Shown here in pieces: positions 1-8,304 of a stretch of 64,000 nt of DNA. Within the stretch, counting starts at the first letter, position 1. Each line of letters starts with the position of its first letter. The translations under genes were made by a program, and so were the position numbers. The notes under the pieces are model-generated. The model was given only the letters and a program-made list of their open reading frames with translations, was not told the DNA's origin and ran no database searches. The stretch covers positions 219,655 to 283,654 of the forward strand of contig NZ_JSVC01000002.1 of the NCBI RefSeq assembly GCF_000814475.1. The letters run 5' to 3'. This DNA comes from Flavihumibacter solisilvae. GTDB taxonomy: Bacteria; Bacteroidota; Bacteroidia; Chitinophagales; Chitinophagaceae.

Positions 1-20
1 CCGGATAAAAGGAACAATGT

Positions 21-989
21 ATGGCAACAAAGAAAAAGGCCGCTAAACCCGCCGCCAAAAAAGTTGCTCCGGCCAAAAAGCCTGCCCCAGCTAAAAAAGC
101 CGCTGCGAAGCCCGTAGCGAAAAAAGCTGTGCCGGTTAAGAAAGCTGCGACTAAACCAGCCAAACCCGTAGCCAAAGCCGCTCCTTCAAAGGCACCAGCC
201 TCTAAAGCAGCTCCGGCCAAAGCCACTCCCGCGAAAGCTGTTGCCAAAGCTTCAAAAGCCGTAAGCCCAAAACCTGCACCGGTTGTTAAACCTGCACCTA
301 AGAAAGAAGAACCCGTGAAAAAAGCAGCTGAAGTGAAAGCTCCGGCAGCTGTTGCCAAAGCCGCCCCAAAGGCAGCTGAAAAAAAAGCGCCGGTAAAAAC
401 AATCCGCCAGGCAATTAAACCTGCCCCAATTAAGCCCGCAGTAAAAGACGATTCAAAACAAACTACACCGATACCCATTAAAAAACCGGCCCCACCCCCG
501 GAAAAAAGACCGACCAAGGTGGTGATGCCGGAAATCAAGACAAAGACCGTGCAACCGTATAATCCTGATTTTACGAAGAGTGTGCTCGATCAGAATACTT
601 CAACACCAACAGGACCAACTATGCGATACAGTGATGCAGAATTACAAGAGTTCAAGGAACTGATCAATAAGAAACTTGATGCAGCAAAGAAGGAATTGGC
701 TTACCTGCAGGGCCTGATAACCCGCAAAGATGAGATGGGTGGTGACGAGAGTGAAAGCAGGTACATGACCATGGAAGACGGAAGTGTCAGCATGGAACGT
801 GAGCAGCTTGCACAGATGGCAAGCCGGCAGATCACCTTTATCGATCACCTCGAAAAGGCAATCATGCGCATTGAGAATAAAACATATGGTATTTGCCGCG
901 TTACAGGCAAACTGATAGATAAGGCGCGCCTTCGTGCAGTGCCACATGCCACGCTCAGTATCGAGGCAAAAAATACCATGAATAAATAA
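21..989 (+). CDS. DksA/TraR-like protein with a long Lys/Ala/Pro-rich N-terminal tail
   Basis: Residues 1 to about 190 are almost entirely Lys, Ala, Pro and Val in repeated KPAAKK/KAAPAK-type units, resembling eukaryotic histone H1 tails and bacterial H1-like proteins. From about residue 201 (an internal ATG at 621) a helical DksA/TraR-type domain begins, and it ends in a degenerate zinc finger. The family's four cysteines are reduced to one, seen in YGICRVTGKLI followed by ATLSIEAK. DksA homologues bind RNA polymerase through the secondary channel; the basic tail suggests nucleic-acid binding, which is inference. An AAAAGGA stretch 8 bases before the ATG at 21 could be a ribosome binding site. 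Start from M201 would give a tail-less 122-residue form. Family assignment is good, function uncertain. Confidence 0.8.
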   Translation: MATKKKAAKPAAKKVAPAKKPAPAKKAAAKPVAKKAVPVKKAATKPAKPVAKAAPSKAPASKAAPAKATPAKAVAKASKAVSPKPAPVVKPAPKKEEPVKKAAEVKAPAAVAKAAPKAAEKKAPVKTIRQAIKPAPIKPAVKDDSKQTTPIPIKKPAPPPEKRPTKVVMPEIKTKTVQPYNPDFTKSVLDQNTSTPTGPTMRYSDAELQEFKELINKKLDAAKKELAYLQGLITRKDEMGGDESESRYMTMEDGSVSMEREQLAQMASRQITFIDHLEKAIMRIENKTYGICRVTGKLIDKARLRAVPHATLSIEAKNTMNK

Positions 990-995
990 TTTTGG

Positions 996-1045
996 TGGTC
1001 AGGTAACCAGGCCGGTCGCGGCACTCGTTACCTGACCATTTTTTT
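996..1045 (+). terminator. Intrinsic terminator of the DksA-like gene
   Basis: Perfect 12-bp arms TGGTCAGGTAAC (996-1007) and GTTACCTGACCA (1027-1038) are followed by seven T (1039-1045). The right arm lies inside the last codons and stop of the convergent GNAT gene. Confidence 0.85.
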
Positions 1046-1543
1046 CAGCACCATGAACTCAAGCGGCTGGCTGGGTCTGCCCTGCCAGGGCTCGTGTGGA
1101 AATGGCTTGCGTATACCTGTGTCCACATAGCCATGACGGTTATACCACCCTATAAGTTCAGGACGAACCGTGATAACTGTCATTATGATGTAATCCTTTC
1201 CCTGCAGTACTGCCTCTGCTTCCGAAGCCTTCAATAATTGTTTTCCGATTCCTTTTGCCTGCTCAACCGGCGATACCGTTAATGTGCCCAGGTACAGGTG
1301 GTCACCATGTGCTTCAAGGTAAACACAACCGGTAATCTGGTTGGTCGCAGTTACATGTTTGAGTACCATACTCCCTTTTTTCAGGATCATATTGGTCATA
1401 TGGATCTCATCCACTCGTTTCCCGCCTACAAGCAGGTCAGCCTCACTCGTCCACCCCTTCTTTGAAAATTCACCCCGGTATGCACTGTTGATGAGTTCAA
1501 CAAGAGCCGGAACATCCTCGAGTGTTGCTTTAATTATTGACAT
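1028..1543 (-). CDS. GNAT family N-acetyltransferase
   Basis: A 171-residue acetyl-CoA-dependent acyltransferase of the GNAT fold. The acetyl-CoA binding loop is visible as VEQAKGIGKQLL (Q/RxxGxG/A pattern) after the strand LYLGTLTVSP, and the C-terminal GWYNRHGYVDTG matches the usual family end. The start is the ATG at 1543 (MSIIKATLEDVPAL), because the reading frame upstream to 1585 has no family similarity and runs into the terminator of the next gene. The gene stands alone, convergent with the DksA-like gene and downstream of the DPP IV gene but separated from it by a terminator. The substrate cannot be read from the sequence. Confidence 0.85.
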   Translation of the reverse strand: MSIIKATLEDVPALVELINSAYRGEFSKKGWTSEADLLVGGKRVDEIHMTNMILKKGSMVLKHVTATNQITGCVYLEAHGDHLYLGTLTVSPVEQAKGIGKQLLKASEAEAVLQGKDYIIMTVITVRPELIGWYNRHGYVDTGIRKPFPHEPWQGRPSQPLEFMVLKKMVR

Positions 1544-1566
1544 ATTGGTACTGATATGTCCCCAAA

Positions 1567-1599
1567 ATAAAAAAAGCGATACCAAAATCTGGTATCGCT
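1567..1599 (-). terminator. Intrinsic terminator of the DPP IV operon
   Basis: Nine-bp arms AGCGATACC (1575-1583) and GGTATCGCT (1591-1599), preceded on the + strand by an A run (1569-1575). Read on the minus strand this is a hairpin followed by a T tract, placed 24 bases beyond the stop of the peptidase gene. Confidence 0.85.
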
Positions 1600-1622
1600 T
1601 CCGGGATAATTTTTTCCAATGA

Positions 1623-3734
1623 TCAGAAACCCTTCACTTCCTTCTTCCAGAAAGCAGCCGGAATAGGTTTCTCGAGTAACTGCAGGTAGTAGAACGCTGC
1701 GTTTTCCGAGATCAGGTGCATCCGCTTGGTTTGTTTGTTTCCACCGATACCGTGGCGTTCGTTTGGATAAACCATCATTTCAAAGTGTTTGCCAAGGTCT
1801 TCAAGCTTATTGATCAGCTGAATACTGTTTTGCATGTGTACGTTGTCGTCCGTGGTGCCATGAACGATTCGCAGCAGGCCTTTGTATTTGTCAGCATAAG
1901 TCATAACAGAAGTGTTTTTATAGCCTTCAGGATTCTCAGCAGGAGTATCCATGAATCTTTCGGTATAATGGGTGTCATACAACTGCCAGTCGGTAACAGA
2001 CGCATTCGCAATGCCATGCGTAAAAACATCAGCTCCGTAGGTAAGCGCCATGCAGGTCATATAACCACCGAATGATCCCCCTGTAATGGCAATCTTCTTA
2101 TCGTTTACCCAGGGCTGTGATCTCATGTATTTTGCACAGGTCATAAAGTCTTCTATTTCGTACTTGCCCAGCTGCCTGTGAATAAAATTCATTCCTTTTT
2201 TACCGAAGTGACCGCTGCTGCGGTTGTCGAAGGAAACCTGTACCAGGCCTTCCTGTGCCCACCAGATCTCGGTTGCACTCATGCGGTACTGGTCGTAAAC
2301 CTGCCCGGCATTTGGTCCTCCGTAAATGCTTACCAGTACAGGATATTTCCTGTTGGGATCGAAGTTTACCGGGTAGGTAATTAGCACCGGCAGGTCAAAC
2401 AGTCCATCAGCTGATTTTACCCGCAGCAGTTCTTTTTTAGGAAGGGTATAATTAGCGGCTTCAGTTCCATTTGCCGAAGCGATTTCCCTTACAATCTTTC
2501 CTTTCATATCTACGACAACAGCAGTGGGAATGGTCGCTAAGTTTGAATACGTGGTAATGAAATGTTTGTAATCAGGGGAAATGTTCATGCCGTTGAAAGA
2601 ATATTCACCGAACGAATGACGAAGCATCTTTTTCCCATCCAATCCAACACTGTAAAGGTCCCACCGGGCACTGTTTTCCTTGCGTGCGCCGAAATAAACT
2701 CGTTTGGCTTTCTCATCAACTTTATAAATCTCACCTACCGTGTAGTCGCCGTTTGTCAGTTGGGCAATGCGCTTGCCTGTTGCGTCGTGAAGGTAAAGGT
2801 GTCTCCAGCCTGACTCATCACTTTTTACGATGAACTGCCTGCCATCAGCAATGAATTCAATTCTGTCAGTATCATCGAGATCGATCCAGGTCTTTTGCTT
2901 TTCTTCGTAAACAAGTGATTTTTGTCCCGAAGTGATATCTACGCCATAAACCTTCAGTTCATCCTGTCCGCGGTTCATCCACTGCACCCAGAGCTGACCA
3001 CCTGGAGTCCAGAGAGGAGTGCCGAAATACTGGTCGTCCTTCTCATTGAAATCCGCCCAGGTGATATTGTTGTTGTCAAGATGTGCAATGCCAATACGGA
3101 CATTCGGGTTTTTATCACCAGGTTTGGGATAGCGGTTATTTTCCAGGTACCCATGCTGGCCATCTGCAACATAGATCGGGAATACCGGTACGCCTGTTTC
3201 GTCGAACCGCATAAAAGCCAGTTGCCTGCTGTCATTGCTCCACCAGAAAGCTTTGTATCTCGTCTGGCGGCCAAGGATCTCTTCAAAGTAGATCCATGAT
3301 GAATATCCATTCAGCAGTGAATCATTGCCGTCTGAAGTAAGGCGGGTCTCTTTTTTTGTTGCGACCTCCATTACATAGAGGTTATTATCGGTCTTTGTGT
3401 AAGCGAAATATTTACCGTCGGGAGATGCGGTCTGGTTCCTTGCACCTGTGATAGCTATCGCCGGAACAGCTGCGGATTTTTCACCAACAGCGCCTGTATA
3501 CTCTGTGGAGTTCCCTGTTTTTATGTCAACCGAATATTGCTTTGTCGCTCCATCGGCAGACTTCCTGGTTTCAATGTAATGGGAATTGTCGACCCATTTG
3601 CTGAATGTTGGCAGGGGTTTCATCAGGTTGGTCGGAGTTCCCCTGAATGCCTGGTCAAAAGTGACGGATTTTTGTTGGGCCTGTGTGCCTGTGCAGAGGG
3701 CCAGGGCAAAGGCAAGCAATGCTGTTTTATTCAT
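1623..3734 (-). CDS. Dipeptidyl peptidase IV (S9B family), secreted
   Basis: A 703-residue serine peptidase that removes X-Pro or X-Ala dipeptides from peptide N termini. It starts with a classical signal peptide (MNKTALLAFALALCTGTQA) and should act in the periplasm or outside. An N-terminal beta-propeller carries the double-Glu motif that binds the substrate amino terminus (YFEEILGRQTRYKAFWWS). The C-terminal alpha/beta hydrolase domain has the nucleophile in GGSFGGYMT (Ser about residue 554), Asp in TTDDNVH (about 628) and His in ERHGIGG (about 661). ATG at 3734 is chosen over an in-frame TTG at 3755 because it begins the signal peptide. It lies 23 bases behind the ABC exporter gene, probably in the same transcript, and ends in a strong terminator. 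Confidence 0.93.
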   Translation of the reverse strand: MNKTALLAFALALCTGTQAQQKSVTFDQAFRGTPTNLMKPLPTFSKWVDNSHYIETRKSADGATKQYSVDIKTGNSTEYTGAVGEKSAAVPAIAITGARNQTASPDGKYFAYTKTDNNLYVMEVATKKETRLTSDGNDSLLNGYSSWIYFEEILGRQTRYKAFWWSNDSRQLAFMRFDETGVPVFPIYVADGQHGYLENNRYPKPGDKNPNVRIGIAHLDNNNITWADFNEKDDQYFGTPLWTPGGQLWVQWMNRGQDELKVYGVDITSGQKSLVYEEKQKTWIDLDDTDRIEFIADGRQFIVKSDESGWRHLYLHDATGKRIAQLTNGDYTVGEIYKVDEKAKRVYFGARKENSARWDLYSVGLDGKKMLRHSFGEYSFNGMNISPDYKHFITTYSNLATIPTAVVVDMKGKIVREIASANGTEAANYTLPKKELLRVKSADGLFDLPVLITYPVNFDPNRKYPVLVSIYGGPNAGQVYDQYRMSATEIWWAQEGLVQVSFDNRSSGHFGKKGMNFIHRQLGKYEIEDFMTCAKYMRSQPWVNDKKIAITGGSFGGYMTCMALTYGADVFTHGIANASVTDWQLYDTHYTERFMDTPAENPEGYKNTSVMTYADKYKGLLRIVHGTTDDNVHMQNSIQLINKLEDLGKHFEMMVYPNERHGIGGNKQTKRMHLISENAAFYYLQLLEKPIPAAFWKKEVKGF

Positions 3735-3757
3735 GTGTGTATCGGGTTTTGTCAAAT

Positions 3758-5572
3758 CTATTTTACTTCCTGCATTTCTACGAGCCGTTTATAAAAACCA
3801 TTCTGGCTGATCAGGCTTTCATGGTTTCCTCTTTCCACGATCTTTCCTTTTTGCAGTACGATGATTTCGTCTGCATGCCGGATCGTACTGAGGCGGTGGG
3901 CAATTACAATACTGGTGCGGTTCTGCATCATGTTATCAATTGCATCCTGTACCAACCTTTCGCTTTCTGTATCAAGCGATGACGTGGCTTCATCCAGGAT
4001 CAGGATCGGGGGATTTTTGAGCAATGCCCTGGCGATGGTGAGGCGCTGGCGTTCACCACCACTGAGTTTACTACCCCGGTCACCGATATTGGTGTCATAC
4101 CCTTCGTCCTTCATGGAAATAAAGTTATGGGCATTTGCCACTTTCGCCGCATGTTCGATGGCAGGTTGACCAGCTTCCGGATGTCCCAAAGAAATATTAC
4201 CGGCGATACTGTCATTAAACAGGATCGGCTCCTGGGTTACGATGCTCATCTGCTCACGTACAGAGCTCAGTGTATAATTCCGGATATTGATGCCATCAAT
4301 CAGCAGTTCGCCCTTCGTTACGTCATGAAAACGTGGTACCAGGTCGGCCAGGGTTGATTTACCGGAACCGGAGGATCCAACCAGCGCAATGGTTTTGCCT
4401 TTTTCGATTACCAGGTTGATATCGTCGAGGATCAGGGTGTCCTCATAAGCAAAAGACACGTTCCTGAATTCGATGCTGTGATTGAAAGAGGTAAGCTCGC
4501 GGGCATTCGGGGCCTCCTGGACTTTCACCGGGGCAGTCAGTACTGCTTCGATCCTTTCCACGGCAGCGCTTCCCCGCTGCACATTATAAAATGCATTTGA
4601 AAAGGACTTGGCCGGGTTAATGATCTGGGTGAAAAAAACGATGTAGGTGATGAATGCTGCGGGTTCCAGGATTTGTTTCTGTAATACCAGTTGTCCACCA
4701 AACCAGAGAATTGCAGTCAATACCATTACCCCAAGGAATTCTGACATCGGTGATGCAAGGTCCCGGCGGAAATTCATCGAATTCCTGATATGATTCAGGT
4801 GTTTATTTATGCCAAAAAATTTATTGCCAATGATTTTTTCCGCATTGAAAGCTTTGATCACTCTCAAACCTCCCAGGGTTTCATCCAGCACCGATAACAG
4901 CAGGCCCTGTTGCTCCTGGGCTGTGGTCGACTGGCGCTTTAATGACCTGCTCACCCTTCCGATGATGAAACCCATCGCAGGCAGCAGGATCAGAAGAAAA
5001 AGGGATAAGGCAGGGCTCAGGAAAATCAGGGATACCAGCACGATGATAATCGTCAGAGGTTCCTTGATCAGTGTTTCCAGTGCGGCTACCACGCTCCATT
5101 CAACTTCATTTACATCGTTGCTCATCCGGCTGATGATGTCGCCTTTACGCTGCTCAGTAAAATACCCGATCGGGAGTTCAAGGATTTTCGTGTAGAGGTC
5201 CGCCCTTAATTTGGTCATTACATAGTTCCGCATGGGAGCGAGCACCCTGTAGGACAGGTAGAGGAAGGCGTTCTTGAGGAATATTGTGATAATGATAGTT
5301 ATACATATCATTTTCAGCGCATATACCGGACTCACGCGTATCAGCTGGCTGAGGTGGAACTTCATGTAGTTCATAAGCCCTGAAGCAGACCAGTTGAAAA
5401 CCGGTTCCACATCAACAGTTTTTTCCAGTCCGAACAGTAACTGTAGAAACGGGGCCAGCATGGCCAGCGACACCAGCGAAAAGAGAATCGATAACAGGTT
5501 GAAGAGAAAATAAAGGGCGATGTTCCCCTTCTTATGTGAGAGATATTTAAGGATCCTGGAGAATTTTTTCAT
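3758..5572 (-). CDS. ABC exporter, fused membrane and ATPase domains (MsbA-like)
   Basis: A 604-residue half-transporter of the type that works as a homodimer in the inner membrane, exporting lipids, drugs or peptides. The first 330 or so residues hold a six-helix type I exporter domain. The nucleotide-binding domain follows with Walker A GSSGSGKST (about 398-406), signature LSGGERQRL (about 503), Walker B ILILDEATS (about 524) and the switch His in IVIAHRLST (about 557). The ATG at 5572 (MKKFSRILKYLSHKKGN) is preferred to the upstream in-frame TTG at 5608. The family includes the lipid A flippase MsbA, but the substrate cannot be fixed from sequence. It precedes the DPP IV gene in a probable operon and is divergent from rbfA. 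Confidence 0.93.
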   Translation of the reverse strand: MKKFSRILKYLSHKKGNIALYFLFNLLSILFSLVSLAMLAPFLQLLFGLEKTVDVEPVFNWSASGLMNYMKFHLSQLIRVSPVYALKMICITIIITIFLKNAFLYLSYRVLAPMRNYVMTKLRADLYTKILELPIGYFTEQRKGDIISRMSNDVNEVEWSVVAALETLIKEPLTIIIVLVSLIFLSPALSLFLLILLPAMGFIIGRVSRSLKRQSTTAQEQQGLLLSVLDETLGGLRVIKAFNAEKIIGNKFFGINKHLNHIRNSMNFRRDLASPMSEFLGVMVLTAILWFGGQLVLQKQILEPAAFITYIVFFTQIINPAKSFSNAFYNVQRGSAAVERIEAVLTAPVKVQEAPNARELTSFNHSIEFRNVSFAYEDTLILDDINLVIEKGKTIALVGSSGSGKSTLADLVPRFHDVTKGELLIDGINIRNYTLSSVREQMSIVTQEPILFNDSIAGNISLGHPEAGQPAIEHAAKVANAHNFISMKDEGYDTNIGDRGSKLSGGERQRLTIARALLKNPPILILDEATSSLDTESERLVQDAIDNMMQNRTSIVIAHRLSTIRHADEIIVLQKGKIVERGNHESLISQNGFYKRLVEMQEVK

Positions 5573-5609
5573 TCTGCTGAAATAATAAGAAACTGCAAAC
5601 CTACACAAT

Positions 5610-5643
5610 TTGGGGGCAGCCTATGAATTTCTTCGCATCTTTG
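5610..5643 (+). promoter_or_regulatory. Candidate Bacteroidota promoter for rbfA
   Basis: CATCTTTG at 5636-5643 differs by one base from the phylum's TAnnTTTG -7 element. A TTG at 5610-5612 lies upstream at roughly the spacing of a -33 element. The rbfA start codon is 22 bases downstream. Confidence 0.5.
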
Positions 5644-5665
5644 CCCTAAATAACCGGGTTCCCCT

Positions 5666-6049
5666 ATGCAAGAATCGAAACGACAGAAACAGGTAGCAGG
5701 TGAGGTACAGGAAGTACTGAACACGGTATTTCAGCATCTTGGCCTTACCATGATGGATGGAGGTATGGTATCCATCTCATCCGTTAAGATGACTCCCGAC
5801 CTGCTTGAAGCACGGATATATGTAAGTTTATTCCAGGTGAAGGACAGGGCCGCAGCCATGAAGAAACTGGCTGACCGGGCATGGGAAATCAAACGGGAAC
5901 TGGCAGCTTCCATCAAACACCAGGTTCGAAGGATTCCCGAACTGCAGTTCTACCTTGACGATACTCTTGACCAGGTTTATAAAATGGAAGAGCTGTTCAA
6001 ACAGATCAATAAGGATAACCCAGATCAAAACAAACCTACCGAAGAGTGA
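5666..6049 (+). CDS. rbfA: Ribosome-binding factor A
   Basis: A 127-residue KH-fold protein that binds the 30S precursor and assists late 16S rRNA maturation. Typical family features are the N-terminal RQKQVAGEVQEVLNTVF helix, VSISSVKMTPDLLEARIYVS and the C-terminal RRIPELQFYLDDTLDQVYKMEELF. Length is normal. Its stop codon overlaps the GTG start of the following permease gene (GTGA at 6046-6049), indicating translational coupling. Confidence 0.95.
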   Translation: MQESKRQKQVAGEVQEVLNTVFQHLGLTMMDGGMVSISSVKMTPDLLEARIYVSLFQVKDRAAAMKKLADRAWEIKRELAASIKHQVRRIPELQFYLDDTLDQVYKMEELFKQINKDNPDQNKPTEE

Positions 6050-7269
6050 ATTTCCTATTTGCCTGGCGCTATTTCAAGTCGAAAAAATCCACCAATGCGA
6101 TAAATATCATTGCCTGGGTAAGCGTTTCTGCCGTAATTGTGGGAACTGCCTCGCTGATTGTAGTGCTGAGTGTTTTTAACGGGTTTGAAGACCTGGTGAA
6201 ATCGCTGTATGCCACCTTCTACACTGATATCAAGGTTGTACCGGCTTCAGGAAAAGTGATGAAGCTTTCCGGTAGCCAGCTTAAAGCTATTGCCGGTATC
6301 CCGGGTGTGGCTTCCTGGTCGCAGGTCATGGAAGAAAAAGCCCTGCTGAAAAACGGGGAAGCCTCAACGATCGCCTACCTGAAAGGTGTCGACAGCAATT
6401 ATACTTCAGTAACTACCGTTGCCGACCAGGTATTTGCAGGCAAATTTGCCACAGGTGACGCCGATAAACCTTTTGCGGTGCTGGGAGTAGGTATTGAAAA
6501 CGCACTTGGCCTTTGGAGCGACCGCACCCTGCTGCCCCTGACAGCTTATTTACCCAGGCGCGGGGCAGGTATGAATGCAGTTGATCCTATGCAGTCATTA
6601 AGCGCCGAAAACTTATATACATCGGGATCCTTTGCGATTCAGCAGGACTTCGACAATAAGTATGTCATTACCAACCTCCCTTTCATGCGCAGGATGCTGA
6701 ACCTAGCACCCGATGAATTCGGTGCGCTGGAGATTTCCATCGATAAAGGTGCAGATGAAGAGGAGGTGAGACGGGTAATAGCCGGCCTGCTCGGAAACAA
6801 ATTTTCGGTCCTGACCCGTTACCAGCAAAACCAGGGACTATACAGTATCATGCAAATGGAAAAATGGGTGATTTATGGCGTGCTGTCGCTGATCCTGGTG
6901 GTTGCCGCCTTTACCATGATCGGGTCACTGACCATGCTGGTGCTGGAAAAAAGGAAAGATATTCAGGTCTTAAAAGCTATGGGAGCCACCAACGGTCGCG
7001 TTCAATCGATCTTCATCAGTGAAGGTTTCCTGCTGGCCGCGATAGGGGCGATTGCCGGTACCATCCTCGCCTTCATTATTTGCTGGGCACAGGTCAAATA
7101 CAAACTGGTTGCCCTGGAAGGTGGAACATTCGTGATCGATTATTATCCCGTAAAATTTCACCCGCGTGATTTCCTGCTCGTATTTGGAACGGTGATAGTA
7201 GTATCATTCCTCGCTTCCTGGTTCCCGGCAAAAAAAGGCGCTATGGAACCGGTACAGTTGCGGAGCTGA
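6046..7269 (+). CDS. LolC/LolE-type (FtsX family) ABC transporter permease
   Basis: A 407-residue inner-membrane permease. It opens with FLFAWRYFKSKKSTNAINIIAW and one membrane helix, followed by a large periplasmic domain (about residues 45-265) and three C-terminal helices around VIYGVLSLILVVAAFTMIGSL. This is the FtsX/MacB architecture of lipoprotein-releasing LolC/E proteins. The start is GTG, overlapping the rbfA stop by four bases. The partner ATPase (LolD) is not adjacent. Bacteroidota commonly have one such gene here; a role in lipoprotein release to the outer membrane is family-based inference. Confidence 0.88.
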   Translation: MNFLFAWRYFKSKKSTNAINIIAWVSVSAVIVGTASLIVVLSVFNGFEDLVKSLYATFYTDIKVVPASGKVMKLSGSQLKAIAGIPGVASWSQVMEEKALLKNGEASTIAYLKGVDSNYTSVTTVADQVFAGKFATGDADKPFAVLGVGIENALGLWSDRTLLPLTAYLPRRGAGMNAVDPMQSLSAENLYTSGSFAIQQDFDNKYVITNLPFMRRMLNLAPDEFGALEISIDKGADEEEVRRVIAGLLGNKFSVLTRYQQNQGLYSIMQMEKWVIYGVLSLILVVAAFTMIGSLTMLVLEKRKDIQVLKAMGATNGRVQSIFISEGFLLAAIGAIAGTILAFIICWAQVKYKLVALEGGTFVIDYYPVKFHPRDFLLVFGTVIVVSFLASWFPAKKGAMEPVQLRS

Positions 7270-7280
7270 TCCGGAGGAAC

Positions 7281-8117
7281 TTAATAATCACCCAGGGTCT
7301 CGGGCAATTGGGAAAGTGCCTTTGCGAGCTGCTCATCATTGGGAGCGATCCCGTGCCATTCGTGGCTTCCTTCCATAAAGTCAACACCCTTGCCCATCGC
7401 TGTTTTCATGAGGATTGCAATGGGCTTTCCTTTTCCAACAAAAGTCCTGGCTTTTTCAAGAGTTTCCACCACTGCGTCCACGTCGTTACCGTTTTCGAGG
7501 ATGATCACTTCCCAGCCGAATGACAGGAATTTCTGGTCAAGATTGCCGAGGTTCATTACTTTAAGCGTAGGACCATCGATCTGCTGGCCATTCCAGTCAA
7601 TAGTAGATATCAGGTTATCTACTTTATGGTGTGCAGCAAACATGATAGCTTCCCAGTTCTGGCCTTCATCCAGCTCACCATCTCCATGCAGCGAATAAAC
7701 TACGTTAGATTCACCATTCAGCTTTTTCGTAAGGGCGGCGCCGATGGCTACACTCATGCCCTGGCCGAGTGAACCGCTGGCGATCCGGATTCCAGGAAGA
7801 TGCTCATGTGTTGCGGGGTGTCCCTGCAACCTGCTGTTGATCCGGCGGAATGTAGCCAGCTCCTTTATATCAAAATACCCCGAACGGGCAAGTGTTGAGT
7901 AGTAAACAGGAGAAATATGGCCGTTTGAAAGAAAAAACAGGTCCTCATCAGTACCATTCATATTGAAAGCAGGATTGTGCTTCATCACCTTGAAAAAGAG
8001 TGCTGTGAAATACTCGGTACAGCCAAGTGAGCCACCCGGGTGACCGCTCGCAACACCATGTACCATCCTTACTATATCCCGGCGAATCTGTGAGGCAATC
8101 TCCTGTAAACTAGCCAT
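7281..8117 (-). CDS. Transketolase, N-terminal (thiamine diphosphate) subunit
   Basis: A 278-residue protein equal to the N-terminal third of full transketolase. It carries MVHGVASGHPGGSLGC near the start and the thiamine-diphosphate/Mg motif HGDGELDEGQNWEA (about residues 145-158) followed by the conserved Asn in IDWNGQQ. Split transketolases with separate N and C chains are known, and this one ends naturally at ETLGDY. The C-terminal pyrimidine-binding subunit is not in the window, and the next gene on either side is on the other strand. ATG at 8117 (MASLQEIASQ) is used instead of a TTG six bases upstream. It belongs to the non-oxidative pentose phosphate pathway. Confidence 0.9.
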   Translation of the reverse strand: MASLQEIASQIRRDIVRMVHGVASGHPGGSLGCTEYFTALFFKVMKHNPAFNMNGTDEDLFFLSNGHISPVYYSTLARSGYFDIKELATFRRINSRLQGHPATHEHLPGIRIASGSLGQGMSVAIGAALTKKLNGESNVVYSLHGDGELDEGQNWEAIMFAAHHKVDNLISTIDWNGQQIDGPTLKVMNLGNLDQKFLSFGWEVIILENGNDVDAVVETLEKARTFVGKGKPIAILMKTAMGKGVDFMEGSHEWHGIAPNDEQLAKALSQLPETLGDY

Positions 8118-8304
8118 ATACAATTTTTGTGGGGCAAATCTAACCCATTTAGCGCTATCTGCAATCCGGAATATTCAGACTAAAATGGCCCGTTTTTTCG
8201 TTCATGTATATCTGTGGCTCAATTTTTTCTGAGGTAATTGAACTATCTTGGCGGCGTTAAGGTCGCCTGTTTAATAGCAATAAATTAACCAACAAACAAT
8301 TTTC

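Noticed and set aside
7281..8117. Transketolase truncated by a frameshift
   Set aside because: The protein ends naturally at the usual N-subunit boundary and no transketolase C-terminal sequence follows in any frame; a split enzyme explains it better.
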